Of a stretch of 15,762 bases of DNA, positions 6,428 through 15,140 are shown one piece after another. The translations under genes were made by a program, and so were the position numbers. The stretch's first letter is position 1. Every line of letters begins with the position of its first letter. The notes below the pieces were generated by a model. It was not told where the DNA came from, did no database searches, and worked only from the letters and a program-made list of their open reading frames with translations. Source of the stretch: an uncultured Eubacterium sp. (GTDB lineage Bacteria; Bacillota; Clostridia; Lachnospirales; Lachnospiraceae); assembly GCA_910577225.1 (NCBI GenBank), contig CAJTMV010000057.1, forward strand, positions 1 through 15,762. The letters run 5' to 3'.

Positions 6428-7825
6428 ATGATGAAAGAAAATATGTATTATGATGAAGAATTATCAGTTGACGAACATCATCTGATAAAAAAGTTGTTAA
6501 AAAAACTGATACGAAAAAGCGTTTTGTTTTTGATAAAGCCTTATGTTTCATTTCAAAATAAAGTGAATGAAGAATTGCTGCGAAAAGAGGAGGAAATTGA
6601 CATTAGACTGAATAAGAAAATAGAAAAAATGAATGATGCTGCCGAAAGTCGTGAAAGACAACAGAAAGATATTTTAATTGAGCAGATAAATTGCGTGAAA
6701 AATACGCTGGAAAAAAATGTGGAAGTAATGGCCAGACAGATTATGTATGCAAAATGGCATGGAATGGACGAGCCATTTTATTATCAGGAAAGTGGTGAAG
6801 ACAGTTTAATCTGCAGAATCTGTGGTTTTTCTCAAAAACGAAACAAATACGAAATAAGGGAAGCAGATTGTATGTTTAATGGGGGACATCTGGTGCGTTA
6901 CGTATGTCCCAAATGTGGAGTGATTTTTGGCCCAACCAAATTTATGAATCAAAGTCAAAAAAATATTGATGAAGATTATAAAGTTCATTACCTCGGATTT
7001 TCAGAAGGCGATTCATCTTACAAAGAGGAACGGACATTTTTTATGTTGAAGCCGGAGAAAGAAAAGGCGTACTTAAATTATGGATGTGGACACTGGTCGC
7101 ATACGCTGCAAAATTTAAGAAAGCAGGGCTATAAAGTATATGGATATGAACCATATTCACCAGATAGCGAGAATCCATATTTAATTACCAGCAGAGAACA
7201 GTTATCAAAAATGCGTTTTGACGGGATTTTTTCAAATGATTTATTAGAACATTTATTATATCCGGTTGAAGACTTAAAATTCATGAGGAGCTTATTGCTC
7301 AACAAGAATGCTAAAATGGCTCATTGTACTTCCTGCTACGTTTATAAATATGAAAATACAAGATTTCATACGCATTTTTTTACAGGGGATTCAGTGAAAA
7401 TTATGTGTGAAAAAGCTGGACTACATATAGCTGATTATTGTAACGATATAGAAAATAATGATTTTATCTGCTATGTTTTTGAGAATAATCAGGATGCGAA
7501 TTCTCAGCTAAATTCCATGTTTGTCCGGAACGGAGAACGCGATCACAGCGGTTTTATGACATTGTATAAAAACGGCATCATATATGGACCATACTTAAAT
7601 TTGCTGGAGAGCGAATATTTTTTAACGGTAATGATTCGGGGAGAGTCAGGATATGCCAGTTTAAAAATTACAAGTCAGAACGGAAATGAGATATTAAGTA
7701 TGCAGGATCTTCACGTTGGTGTCAATGAGATTAAATTTGTATTAGAGCAACCAAAAGATAATCTTGAATTTGTGATTGAAAATATGGGCGACGAAATAAT
7801 TATTGAAAATATTTTGTTGTCTTAA
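6428..7825 (+). CDS. Modular protein: coiled coil, zinc ribbon, SAM methyltransferase and C-terminal beta domain
   Basis: 465 residues with four visible parts. Residues about 15-38 are basic and hydrophobic and may lie on the membrane. About 43-105 is strongly helical and charged (Glu/Lys rich), a probable coiled coil. Two cysteine pairs, CRIC (129-132) and CPKC (160-163), look like a zinc ribbon. A class I methyltransferase core follows with NYGCG (217-221, replacing the usual DIGCG), GYEPY (239-243) and NDLLEHLLYPVEDL (270-283). The tail, from YGPY (386-389) to the end, is a beta domain related to the tail of the protein at 319. The zinc-ribbon plus methyltransferase arrangement resembles NDP-sugar C-methyltransferases, but a role in capping or modifying the exported chain also fits the position after wzt. 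GAGGAAG (6417-6423) suits either ATG 6428 or the adjacent ATG 6431, the latter having the better 7-base spacing. Confidence 0.82.
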   Translation: MMKENMYYDEELSVDEHHLIKKLLKKLIRKSVLFLIKPYVSFQNKVNEELLRKEEEIDIRLNKKIEKMNDAAESRERQQKDILIEQINCVKNTLEKNVEVMARQIMYAKWHGMDEPFYYQESGEDSLICRICGFSQKRNKYEIREADCMFNGGHLVRYVCPKCGVIFGPTKFMNQSQKNIDEDYKVHYLGFSEGDSSYKEERTFFMLKPEKEKAYLNYGCGHWSHTLQNLRKQGYKVYGYEPYSPDSENPYLITSREQLSKMRFDGIFSNDLLEHLLYPVEDLKFMRSLLLNKNAKMAHCTSCYVYKYENTRFHTHFFTGDSVKIMCEKAGLHIADYCNDIENNDFICYVFENNQDANSQLNSMFVRNGERDHSGFMTLYKNGIIYGPYLNLLESEYFLTVMIRGESGYASLKITSQNGNEILSMQDLHVGVNEIKFVLEQPKDNLEFVIENMGDEIIIENILLS

Positions 7826-7904
7826 ACAGGGTATGAGAGAGGAAGACAGAAGGATTCAGACAATATAATTTGCAGGTAAAAGAAAAGTTTTAGGAGATAG
7901 GCAG

Positions 7905-8996
7905 ATGTTTGATGAAAATATTGATGTAGCAGCTATTATGCGGGAAATAAAAGCGGACGTCACGGGAGACGATTTCGGAGAAAACATCCGGTACAGTTTA
8001 TATAACAGTGATACGAACCGGATTACAGATTTTATAGTCAATGTGATGAATGATTCAGAAAAATATTTGGATATAGGAAATCATTTGCCATTATGTGAAA
8101 GGTATCCATCTTTTATTGGCGTAATTTTCCGATTTATATCCCGTATTATTCGTAAATCAGCCAGATTTATTTTACGTGACCAGATCGCCGTTAACCATAA
8201 TATGATTTCCTGCTTAAACGCTTTGATAGAAAGAGAAGATAGTATATATACGATTCTCGAAAATAAAATAAAACCACTGGAACAACTGCTTCATAATCAG
8301 TATGGAAACTTCAGCGATGCATGCAATATTAACTGCCAGAATGTGAATTATGAATCAGGAGAGTTTATTCACGAAAGATGGAAGTATTATATGACCAATT
8401 ACATTGATGATGCAGATGAGCAGGTACATACAGCAATCGATATCGGATGTGGAAGAGGCGAGTGGATACGTTACATGAAAGAAAAAGGATATAAGGCTAT
8501 TGGGGTAGATCGAAATAAAAATGCAGCTGATGAATGTACGCAACTTGGGATGAATGTTTTTTGTGGTGATGGAACGGAGTACTTAAAAACAATAAATGAT
8601 GAATCAGTCTCGGTAATAAGTGCGTTTCGTGTAATCGAATATCTTGATAAAGTTCAGGTAATGGAATTGATCAGACAGGCAAAACGTGCTCTAAAACCAG
8701 GCGGCTTGCTATTGATTGAAACTCCTGATATACAGCACATAGAAAAAATGTTTCCAGATATGAGAGCAGATATGCCATATAAAAATTTATTACATCCCCA
8801 ATTATTGCTATTTATGGCTGAGCTGTCACAGTTTACAAAATTTGAGATCATATACTGGAAGGATCATCGAATAGAAAAGCAGATTATTCATTCGGATGGA
8901 CAGGAAGAACATTTGTCAGAAACTTCTTTTTCCACGGTATCGATAAAGGATAATATAGTTACTTTACCTTATTATGCACTTGCAGTAAGAAAATAA
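7905..8996 (+). CDS. WbdD-like class I methyltransferase of a polysaccharide locus
   Basis: A 363-residue cytosolic protein. It opens with an IDVAAIMREIK motif (6-15) seen at the start of many O-antigen-type methyltransferases, followed by a helical, partly hydrophobic region (about 60-130). The catalytic core has an ERWKYY approach (157-162), AIDIGCGRGEW (177-187), GVDRN (200-204), ISAFRVIEYL (238-247), LKPGGLLLIETPD (263-275) and a fold-typical C-terminus. Two points differ from the family as I know it: the usual VIEHL has Tyr instead of His (VIEYL), and the DPTH-type segment after ETP is missing, replaced by PYKNLLHPQLL (291-301). It may therefore use a different acceptor, or be less active. 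AGGAGA (7892-7897) is 7 bases before the ATG. It lies next to another methyltransferase and to wzt, as expected for a chain-modifying enzyme. The kinase domain found in true WbdD is absent. Confidence 0.84.
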   Translation: MFDENIDVAAIMREIKADVTGDDFGENIRYSLYNSDTNRITDFIVNVMNDSEKYLDIGNHLPLCERYPSFIGVIFRFISRIIRKSARFILRDQIAVNHNMISCLNALIEREDSIYTILENKIKPLEQLLHNQYGNFSDACNINCQNVNYESGEFIHERWKYYMTNYIDDADEQVHTAIDIGCGRGEWIRYMKEKGYKAIGVDRNKNAADECTQLGMNVFCGDGTEYLKTINDESVSVISAFRVIEYLDKVQVMELIRQAKRALKPGGLLLIETPDIQHIEKMFPDMRADMPYKNLLHPQLLLFMAELSQFTKFEIIYWKDHRIEKQIIHSDGQEEHLSETSFSTVSIKDNIVTLPYYALAVRK

Positions 8997-9000
8997 TAGT

Positions 9001-9005
9001 AGGAG
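9001..9005 (+). promoter_or_regulatory. Ribosome binding site favouring the ATG at 9015
   Basis: AGGAG lies 9 bases before ATG 9015 but only 3 bases before the in-frame ATG 9009. The spacing favours 9015, giving a protein that starts MNILIDGQTF, a typical GT4 N-terminus. Confidence 0.6.
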
Positions 9006-9014
9006 CTGATGCAA

Positions 9015-11372
9015 ATGAATATATTAATTGACGGTCAGACATTTACAACTCCTGAGATCCGCAGAGGAATAGGAGTATATATTAAAAATGTAATGAATTA
9101 TATGCCTAAATTAGATTACATTCATTCATGGTATCTGTGCGTTTCAGATAAAAAAAATATACAGGAACTGGATCCATGGGTAATGGAGAAAGTGCATGTA
9201 ATAGAAGCACCTGAGTTTCAGCCAGGAACAGATTACATGCGAAATATAGATTATACGAAAAAACTGGAAAGTCTGATTGAAGAACTTTGTATCAGTGTGT
9301 TATGGATTCCAAATGCATTGATGGTGAATGTCCTGTTTTTAAGTAGTCCGGTAAAATGTAAGGTTATAGTAACTATTCATGACATAATTCCATATATTTT
9401 TCCGATAAAAGAATGGAATGAGGCCGTAAGAGAGGAGTATTTACGAAGAATCCAATTTCTTAAGGATTTGAAACCAGAATTAGTATTTGTTTCGCAGGCA
9501 AGTGCAAACGATTATAGAAAACAAATTAGCGATGTTGTTCCGTTAAACGTTATTCCGTTAGCGGCGGATATACATAGATTTTATCGCAACCGTGAAAAGA
9601 GTGGAAATCAGGATTCGCCATATATACTGTTTACTGGCGGGTTTGATTATAGGAAAAATATTGACGGTGCAATCGATGCGTTTGCATTAGCAATACGTAT
9701 GTATAAAGAGGATGAAGAATTTCAGCAATACAAATTTGTCATAGTTGGAGACTGTAATGAAGAAATTCGGAAGCATTATATGAAAAGACTGAGTAGAAAG
9801 GGTATTTCAGAAAAAGTAGAACTGACAGGATATGTTACAGATTGTAAACTGGCTGATTTGTATAAAAATGCTGATATATTCTTTTTTCCTTCGAAATATG
9901 AGGGATTTGGGTTGCCGGTTTTAGAAGCAATGCTTTCGGGAGCATATATTGTAAGTGCAAATAATTCCTCATTGCCAGAAGTATGTGGAGGATATGCGCT
10001 GCTTTGTGATGCTGATGATGAAAACGATATGGCAAAAAAATTGTATCAGGCTCATTGTAACAGAAAGAAGGAAACGATAGAAGAGATACATAAAAGGCAG
10101 AATTATGCAAAATCATATACATGGGAAAAAACTGCGAAAAAAACATTATCGCTGATAGAAAAACAATTTAGAAAAGAGATCAGGAAACAGGAGAAAAAAG
10201 AAAAAATAGCAATATTGACACCATGGCCAAATCAAAAAACAGGAATAGCGAATTATATTTTCAATCTGACATATTATTTGAAAAAATATTTTGATATAGA
10301 TATTTATACAGATGCTGTTTCAGATGACTATATACAAGCAGATGGTATCTCCATATGCCATATAAATATGTTTTTAAAAAGAAAGAAAGAGTATCAGAAT
10401 GTAATCTATGAATTTGGCAATAATAGTTTGTTTCATAAGACGATTTACAAAATATTTGATGAAGAGTCTGGGATTGCAGAAATACATGACCATGTGTTAA
10501 CACCATTCTTTTATGAAATGCTTTTTAAAAATGGAAAGCGAAAAAAATTCAAAGAATTATTAGAACTGGCTTATGATGAGGATGGAACGAAACAATATGA
10601 ATTATGTGTGAAAAATTTTGCACATCCGGATGCCATGGAATATCCGATGAGTGACGCGGTTGCAAAAAAATCCAGATATACAATTGTACATAACCATTGG
10701 TCAAAGGAAAAACTACACAATAATCGTGTTTGCGTTATTCCGCTTGCCTGTTTTAAAAATAGAGAATTTTCAGTAAAAGAAATAAATGCAGCAACCGAAC
10801 ATATAAAAAAGAGAATCGATTATAAAAATGAATTAATAATTGGCTGTTTTGGATGGCTTAATCCGAATAAAAGACCGGAGATTGTATTGGGTGCAGTGGA
10901 AAAATTACTATGCCGGGGATATAACTTAAAACTGGTCTTTTGGGGAGAATCCAATATGAATCATATCAATGGAACGATACAGGAAAAGAATTTACAGAAA
11001 AATGTATACATAGCTGGTTATCTGACTGAAGCTGAATATGAAGCGGCGCTGACTATCACAGATATTGTTATTAATTTGCGATACCCGTCTATGGGAGAAT
11101 CGTCTGCGACATTGTGTGAAGCATTTCAACATGGTAAAGCGGTAATTGTAAGTGAGTTAAATCAATACAAAGAATTTCCGGATGAAATATGTTGGAAATT
11201 ACCTGTTTGTAATAAAGAAACAGAATTGTTGGAACAGTATCTGAAACACCTGATCGATGATGCAAAAGTCCGGCAGGCACTTGGAAATAATGCCAGGCGC
11301 TATGCAGATGCAATACTCGACCCGGAAAGAATAGCTTTGCAATATTATGAATTAATAGGTAGTGAAAAATGA
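9015..11372 (+). CDS. Two-domain GT4 glycosyltransferase fusion
   Basis: A 785-residue cytosolic enzyme made of two complete GT-B, family 4 glycosyltransferases in tandem. The first (about 1-390) has an N-terminal strand MNILIDGQ, a GIGVYIKN loop, IHDIIPYIFP (about 121-130), LFTGGFDYRKNI at its second half and the EX7E motif within YEGFGLPVLEAM (Glu about 296 and 304). A short basic helical linker (about 382-396) leads to the second (about 397-785). That half starts KIAILTPWPNQKTGIANYI, contains FGWLNPNKRPE, and has the variant motif MGESSATLCEAF (Glu about 695 and 702, six residues apart) followed by EFPDE. Fusions of this kind occur in WbdA-type mannan polymerases, where each half makes a different linkage. 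A repeating-unit polymerising role is therefore plausible. The TGA overlaps the next gene by 4 bases (ATGA). Sugar and linkage cannot be told from sequence. Confidence 0.9.
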   Translation: MNILIDGQTFTTPEIRRGIGVYIKNVMNYMPKLDYIHSWYLCVSDKKNIQELDPWVMEKVHVIEAPEFQPGTDYMRNIDYTKKLESLIEELCISVLWIPNALMVNVLFLSSPVKCKVIVTIHDIIPYIFPIKEWNEAVREEYLRRIQFLKDLKPELVFVSQASANDYRKQISDVVPLNVIPLAADIHRFYRNREKSGNQDSPYILFTGGFDYRKNIDGAIDAFALAIRMYKEDEEFQQYKFVIVGDCNEEIRKHYMKRLSRKGISEKVELTGYVTDCKLADLYKNADIFFFPSKYEGFGLPVLEAMLSGAYIVSANNSSLPEVCGGYALLCDADDENDMAKKLYQAHCNRKKETIEEIHKRQNYAKSYTWEKTAKKTLSLIEKQFRKEIRKQEKKEKIAILTPWPNQKTGIANYIFNLTYYLKKYFDIDIYTDAVSDDYIQADGISICHINMFLKRKKEYQNVIYEFGNNSLFHKTIYKIFDEESGIAEIHDHVLTPFFYEMLFKNGKRKKFKELLELAYDEDGTKQYELCVKNFAHPDAMEYPMSDAVAKKSRYTIVHNHWSKEKLHNNRVCVIPLACFKNREFSVKEINAATEHIKKRIDYKNELIIGCFGWLNPNKRPEIVLGAVEKLLCRGYNLKLVFWGESNMNHINGTIQEKNLQKNVYIAGYLTEAEYEAALTITDIVINLRYPSMGESSATLCEAFQHGKAVIVSELNQYKEFPDEICWKLPVCNKETELLEQYLKHLIDDAKVRQALGNNARRYADAILDPERIALQYYELIGSEK

Positions 11373-12568
11373 ATGACAATAAGACAAAACCGATAGCATT
11401 TGTAATTCCATGGTATGGGGATAATATCAGAGGCGGAGCTGAAGCTGAGTGTAACCAGCTGGCACACTGTTTTCAGGACGCTGGCGTGGCAGTAGAAGTA
11501 CTGACCACATGCGTAAAAGAAGCTGCAGATGACAGGGGAATCAATACGCTGCCTCAGGGGAAAAGTATAGAATCCGGAATCATTGTAAGACGTTTTTTGG
11601 TAAAGAAAAGGAATGAAAAACGTTTTCATGCGGCGAATGCCCGATTATATAATAAGCAAATGGTATCCCGCAAGGAAGAAGCGGCATATTTTGAAGAAAA
11701 TATTAATAGTCCTGATTTGTATGCGTATATCGCAGATAATAAGGACAATTATAAGTTATTTGTATTTATTCCATATTTATACAGTATCACATACTATGGC
11801 TCTATGGAATGTCCTGAAAATGCTGTAATTATCCCTTGTCTGCATGATGAAGGATACGCTTATATGTCCATGGTAAGAGAACGCCTGCAATGTTTTAAGA
11901 AGATGATTTTTTTATCAAAACCGGAAAGTGACCTGGCACATGAACTTTATGATTTACAAAATGTGAAAACAGCAGTATTAGGAGCATACGTCGAATCTGG
12001 ATGGGAAGATACTGTCGATGCCGGGGCATTTCGAAAAAAATATCATATCTATGATGATTTTATTTTATTTGCTGGTAGAAAAGATAAAGGTAAAAAAGCT
12101 GATTTATTGTTAGAATATTTTTATCGCTATAAGAGGGTTTATCCAGAAGACAAGTTAAAACTTGTATTTATTGGGGGTGGAAAAATCGATATTCCGATGG
12201 ATATTGCCACTGAAGTAATTGACCTGGGATTTTTGGATATTACAGATAAGCATAATGCATTTGCAGCGGCACTGGTATTATGTAATCCTTCATATTTTGA
12301 AAGTTTTTCAATCGTTATTATGGAGAGCTGGCTCGTGCACAGACCAGTGCTGGTTTCTGAAAATTGTAAAGTGACGACTCATTTTTGTATGGAATCAAAC
12401 GGGGGATTATATTTTAACAGTTATCCTGTATTTGAAAGGTGCTTAAAATTCTTTTTAACACACAAAGATATTACAGATGCGTTAGGACAGAATGGTTATA
12501 GATATGTACAAAAAAATTTTGTGAAAGATGTAATACAAAAAAAATATTTGGATTTTTTGTTGAAATGA
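11369..12568 (+). CDS. GT4 family glycosyltransferase
   Basis: A 399-residue GT-B glycosyltransferase. The N-terminal half starts FVIPWYGDNIRGGAEAECNQL (residues about 11-31), the glycine-rich acceptor-side loop of GT4 enzymes. It then carries VEVLTTC, and CLHDEGYAY at about 169-177. The C-terminal half has ILFAGRKDKGKKADLLLEYF, a good match to the GRxxxxKg..L donor-side region, and a full EX7E motif in FESFSIVIMESW (Glu 311 and Glu 319). It probably adds one sugar of the exported glycan or its linker on the cytoplasmic face. The ATG overlaps the TGA of the preceding fusion gene by 4 bases, and its own TGA overlaps an ATG of the next frame, so translation is tightly coupled. Family call is firm; specificity unknown. 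Confidence 0.9.
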   Translation: MNDNKTKPIAFVIPWYGDNIRGGAEAECNQLAHCFQDAGVAVEVLTTCVKEAADDRGINTLPQGKSIESGIIVRRFLVKKRNEKRFHAANARLYNKQMVSRKEEAAYFEENINSPDLYAYIADNKDNYKLFVFIPYLYSITYYGSMECPENAVIIPCLHDEGYAYMSMVRERLQCFKKMIFLSKPESDLAHELYDLQNVKTAVLGAYVESGWEDTVDAGAFRKKYHIYDDFILFAGRKDKGKKADLLLEYFYRYKRVYPEDKLKLVFIGGGKIDIPMDIATEVIDLGFLDITDKHNAFAAALVLCNPSYFESFSIVIMESWLVHRPVLVSENCKVTTHFCMESNGGLYFNSYPVFERCLKFFLTHKDITDALGQNGYRYVQKNFVKDVIQKKYLDFLLK

Positions 12569-12572
12569 TGGA

Positions 12573-12577
12573 AGGAG
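12573..12577 (+). promoter_or_regulatory. Ribosome binding site favouring the ATG at 12589
   Basis: AGGAG at 12573-12577 lies inside the first codons of the longest frame (ATG 12565) and 11 bases before the in-frame ATG 12589. No purine tract precedes ATG 12565, which however overlaps the upstream TGA in an ATGA coupling pattern. Both starts remain possible. Confidence 0.45.
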
Positions 12578-12588
12578 AATTTTCTGAA

Positions 12589-15102
12589 ATGGGAAAATTT
12601 GTTTTAAACATGAAGAAAAAAAGTTTTTTTGCATATGTAATCGTTGCAGTTTTAACGATTATTATGGTTTCTTTTGTATACCAGTTATGGAAAACAAATA
12701 TTTTCAAAGTTCCGTTTACATATACCAGTGATGGTTTGATCGGATTGATGTCAACTAAAATAATGATTGATGAAGGAGGACTTGGATGGGCGTCTGATCG
12801 ATTAGGAGCACCATTTGGGTTTGATACTTATGATGCATCTCAAAGCACATATTTACCTGTTTTACTAAAAAAATTGATGGCTCTTTTTAGTTCTAATTGG
12901 ATTTTTGTGGTTAATATATCTTATTTGTCAGGATTTGTTATTGTATCCTGCGTTGCTTTTTCGGTTTTAAAGAAGATGGGCATTGATCTCAGAGCAGCTG
13001 TAATGCTGTCCGTTTTATATTCGTGTGTACCTTATCATTTTTTCAGAGGGGAAGCACATTTTTCCTTATCCTTTTATATTTCTGTTCCGATAGCGGTTTA
13101 TTATATTTTACGTATGATGAAAGAAGATATTTTAAAAGGAAAGAGTTATCGGGAATGGATAAAATATTTTATAGCAATGATTATTATTGGAACAGGAGGT
13201 TTATATTACGCATATTTTACCTGTCTTTTTTTATGTGTTGCAATGATTTATGTTTTCATTAATGAAAAAAATTTAAAACGTATAAAGGAAATGGCATTCA
13301 GTGTGGTAATAATAACTGGTACGGTGCTTGTAGGATATGTACCAACAATCATTTATACAGCGACTTATGGAAGAAATACCGAGGGAATCGTGCGCAGTGC
13401 GGCACAGGTAGAAGCGTTAAGTCTTAAGCTGGCACAATTAATTTTGCCGATAACCGGTCATAGAATACCATTTCTTTCAAGATTAAAAAATAAATTTAAC
13501 AGTTCGTATAACTATACGGAAAATGATTTTGCTTCGTTGGGATTGGTTTTTTCGATTGGATTTATTTTTTTATTACTTTTTTTGTGGTCAAAACAAAGTA
13601 AAAATAAGAAAACATGTTTGCATGAAGTAGCGTGTTTAAATATGGCAGCTTTACTCTATGCATCTGTAGGTGGTTTCATATCTGTACAGGGTATTGTTTT
13701 TGACAAGATTCGTGCGGGAAATAGAATTTCTATTTTTATAGCTTTTTTTTCCTGTATATGTTTGGGAATAATAGTAACTGCATGCTTAAAAAAGTATCAG
13801 TTTAAAAACAAATATGTAACGACAGCTCTGGCATGTATTTTGATTTTTGGAGTTCTTGATAATACCAAAAGCAAATATTTTGATGCAGATGCAGTTTATG
13901 CTAATATTGAAAATGACTATCGCTTTGTACAACAAATCGAAGAATTAGAAAATGGAGAAGGAACGATTTTACAATTGCCAATTATGCGTTTTCCGGAAAG
14001 TGATCCAATTGTAAAAATGCAGAATGGCGACCATTTTATCGGTTATTTATATTCTGATAATTTACGATGGTCGTATGGAATAACAATGGGCAGAAAAGGG
14101 AGCAAATTTTTTGAAGAATTTAACAAGAAGGGCTTATCAGCAGGTAAATTAGTGTCAAAAGCTGCCAGAATGGGATATACAGGTATTTATATAGATAAAG
14201 ATGGGTATATAGAGGAAGAGTACGTAAATCTAAAGGAATCAATGAAAAATGTATTGGAACTGGAACCAGTGGAATGTGCGGATGGAAGTAAAATATATTT
14301 TTCATTAAAAAAATATATCGAACAAAATAAGATAGAAAAAAATTATTGCAGTTACGAATTCGGAGCTGGAATTTATGAGCAGGAAAGCGATGGAAATGCG
14401 ACGTGGAACTGGGCTGACAGAGAGTGTGAATTTAAGTTATATAATTGGTCTGACGTGGAACAAAATGTACGGATGAAGATAAGAATTCGACCATTTTGGG
14501 AAAAAAGTTACAAATTAATCATAAAGTCAGAAGAAGACGAGGAAGAGATTTTCAATATTATTCCGGGAAAAGAAACGGAGTGCGTTTGGGATGTGAATGT
14601 TAAGCCAGGATATAATTCATTTCAGATGACGACGGACGGGCCGCTGATGCAGGGAACAGGAGATGTAAGAAATTTGTGTTATATGATCACAGATTATGAA
14701 ACAGTTATGGAAACAGACGTTGATGTTATCTGGAAAAGCGGGGTATATGAGGAAGAACAAAATGCGGGAGAATATTGGAGATGGTCTGAACAGAATGGTG
14801 AAATTTTATTGAATAGCAGAGGAGAAAAGAACATTGTTATGAATGCAGTTATTCAGTCTACACACGATCAAACACATTATATTAACTGGAACTGTAATGA
14901 CAAACAGGATAGATTATTCATTCAGCCAGGTGAAAATAAGGTAGCTATAGAACTGGCATTGCATGATGGAGAAAATAAGTTAAGTTTCCAGTCGGACATT
15001 CCGTCGATAAATGTGGGTAGTGCAGACGATAGAGATCTGCATTTTAAAATTTCAAATTATTATATGATTACAGTTGGAAAAGCACTTGAGAAAAATGATT
15101 AA
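12589..15102 (+). CDS. Large GT-C-like polytopic membrane protein with duplicated C-terminal beta domain
   Basis: 837 residues from ATG 12589 (845 from ATG 12565). The first 435 or so are membrane-embedded with about eleven or twelve hydrophobic segments. The first outer loop contains YTSDGLIGL (about 53-61 in the long numbering) and LGAPFGFD. A PYHFFRGEAHFSLS segment follows near 152-165, an arrangement I associate with GT-C glycosyltransferase-like proteins of Gram-positive polysaccharide loci. Residues about 440-590 are a soluble domain containing ILQLPIMRFPE. The tail consists of two related beta domains starting G-I-Y-E-Q-E at 602 and G-V-Y-E-E-E at 726. Proposed role: transfer of sugars from a polyprenyl-phosphate donor to the exported polymer on the outer face, with the beta domains binding glycan. 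The membrane topology is clear; the transferase activity is inferred. Confidence 0.83.
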   Translation: MGKFVLNMKKKSFFAYVIVAVLTIIMVSFVYQLWKTNIFKVPFTYTSDGLIGLMSTKIMIDEGGLGWASDRLGAPFGFDTYDASQSTYLPVLLKKLMALFSSNWIFVVNISYLSGFVIVSCVAFSVLKKMGIDLRAAVMLSVLYSCVPYHFFRGEAHFSLSFYISVPIAVYYILRMMKEDILKGKSYREWIKYFIAMIIIGTGGLYYAYFTCLFLCVAMIYVFINEKNLKRIKEMAFSVVIITGTVLVGYVPTIIYTATYGRNTEGIVRSAAQVEALSLKLAQLILPITGHRIPFLSRLKNKFNSSYNYTENDFASLGLVFSIGFIFLLLFLWSKQSKNKKTCLHEVACLNMAALLYASVGGFISVQGIVFDKIRAGNRISIFIAFFSCICLGIIVTACLKKYQFKNKYVTTALACILIFGVLDNTKSKYFDADAVYANIENDYRFVQQIEELENGEGTILQLPIMRFPESDPIVKMQNGDHFIGYLYSDNLRWSYGITMGRKGSKFFEEFNKKGLSAGKLVSKAARMGYTGIYIDKDGYIEEEYVNLKESMKNVLELEPVECADGSKIYFSLKKYIEQNKIEKNYCSYEFGAGIYEQESDGNATWNWADRECEFKLYNWSDVEQNVRMKIRIRPFWEKSYKLIIKSEEDEEEIFNIIPGKETECVWDVNVKPGYNSFQMTTDGPLMQGTGDVRNLCYMITDYETVMETDVDVIWKSGVYEEEQNAGEYWRWSEQNGEILLNSRGEKNIVMNAVIQSTHDQTHYINWNCNDKQDRLFIQPGENKVAIELALHDGENKLSFQSDIPSINVGSADDRDLHFKISNYYMITVGKALEKND
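14368..15083 (+). repeat. Tandem duplication of a beta domain, coding level
   Basis: Within the large membrane protein, units of about 115-124 residues start at 14368 and 14740. Matched features in order are G[IV]YE.E, a W.W pair about ten residues later, an L-rich strand, I.PG..., a glycine-asparagine turn (PGYNSFQ against GENKLSF), [ST]D.P, and G..D.R.L...I..Y near the end. The similarity is at protein level; the DNA has diverged, so the duplication is old. Confidence 0.75.
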
Positions 15103-15140
15103 ATATGAAAAATAGTTATAAACAGAATGGAGAATAAAGA

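Noticed and set aside
9835..10146. Open frame of about 100 codons on the minus strand within the GT4 fusion gene
   Set aside because: It lies entirely opposite a well-supported enzyme domain and has no recognisable motif or ribosome binding site.
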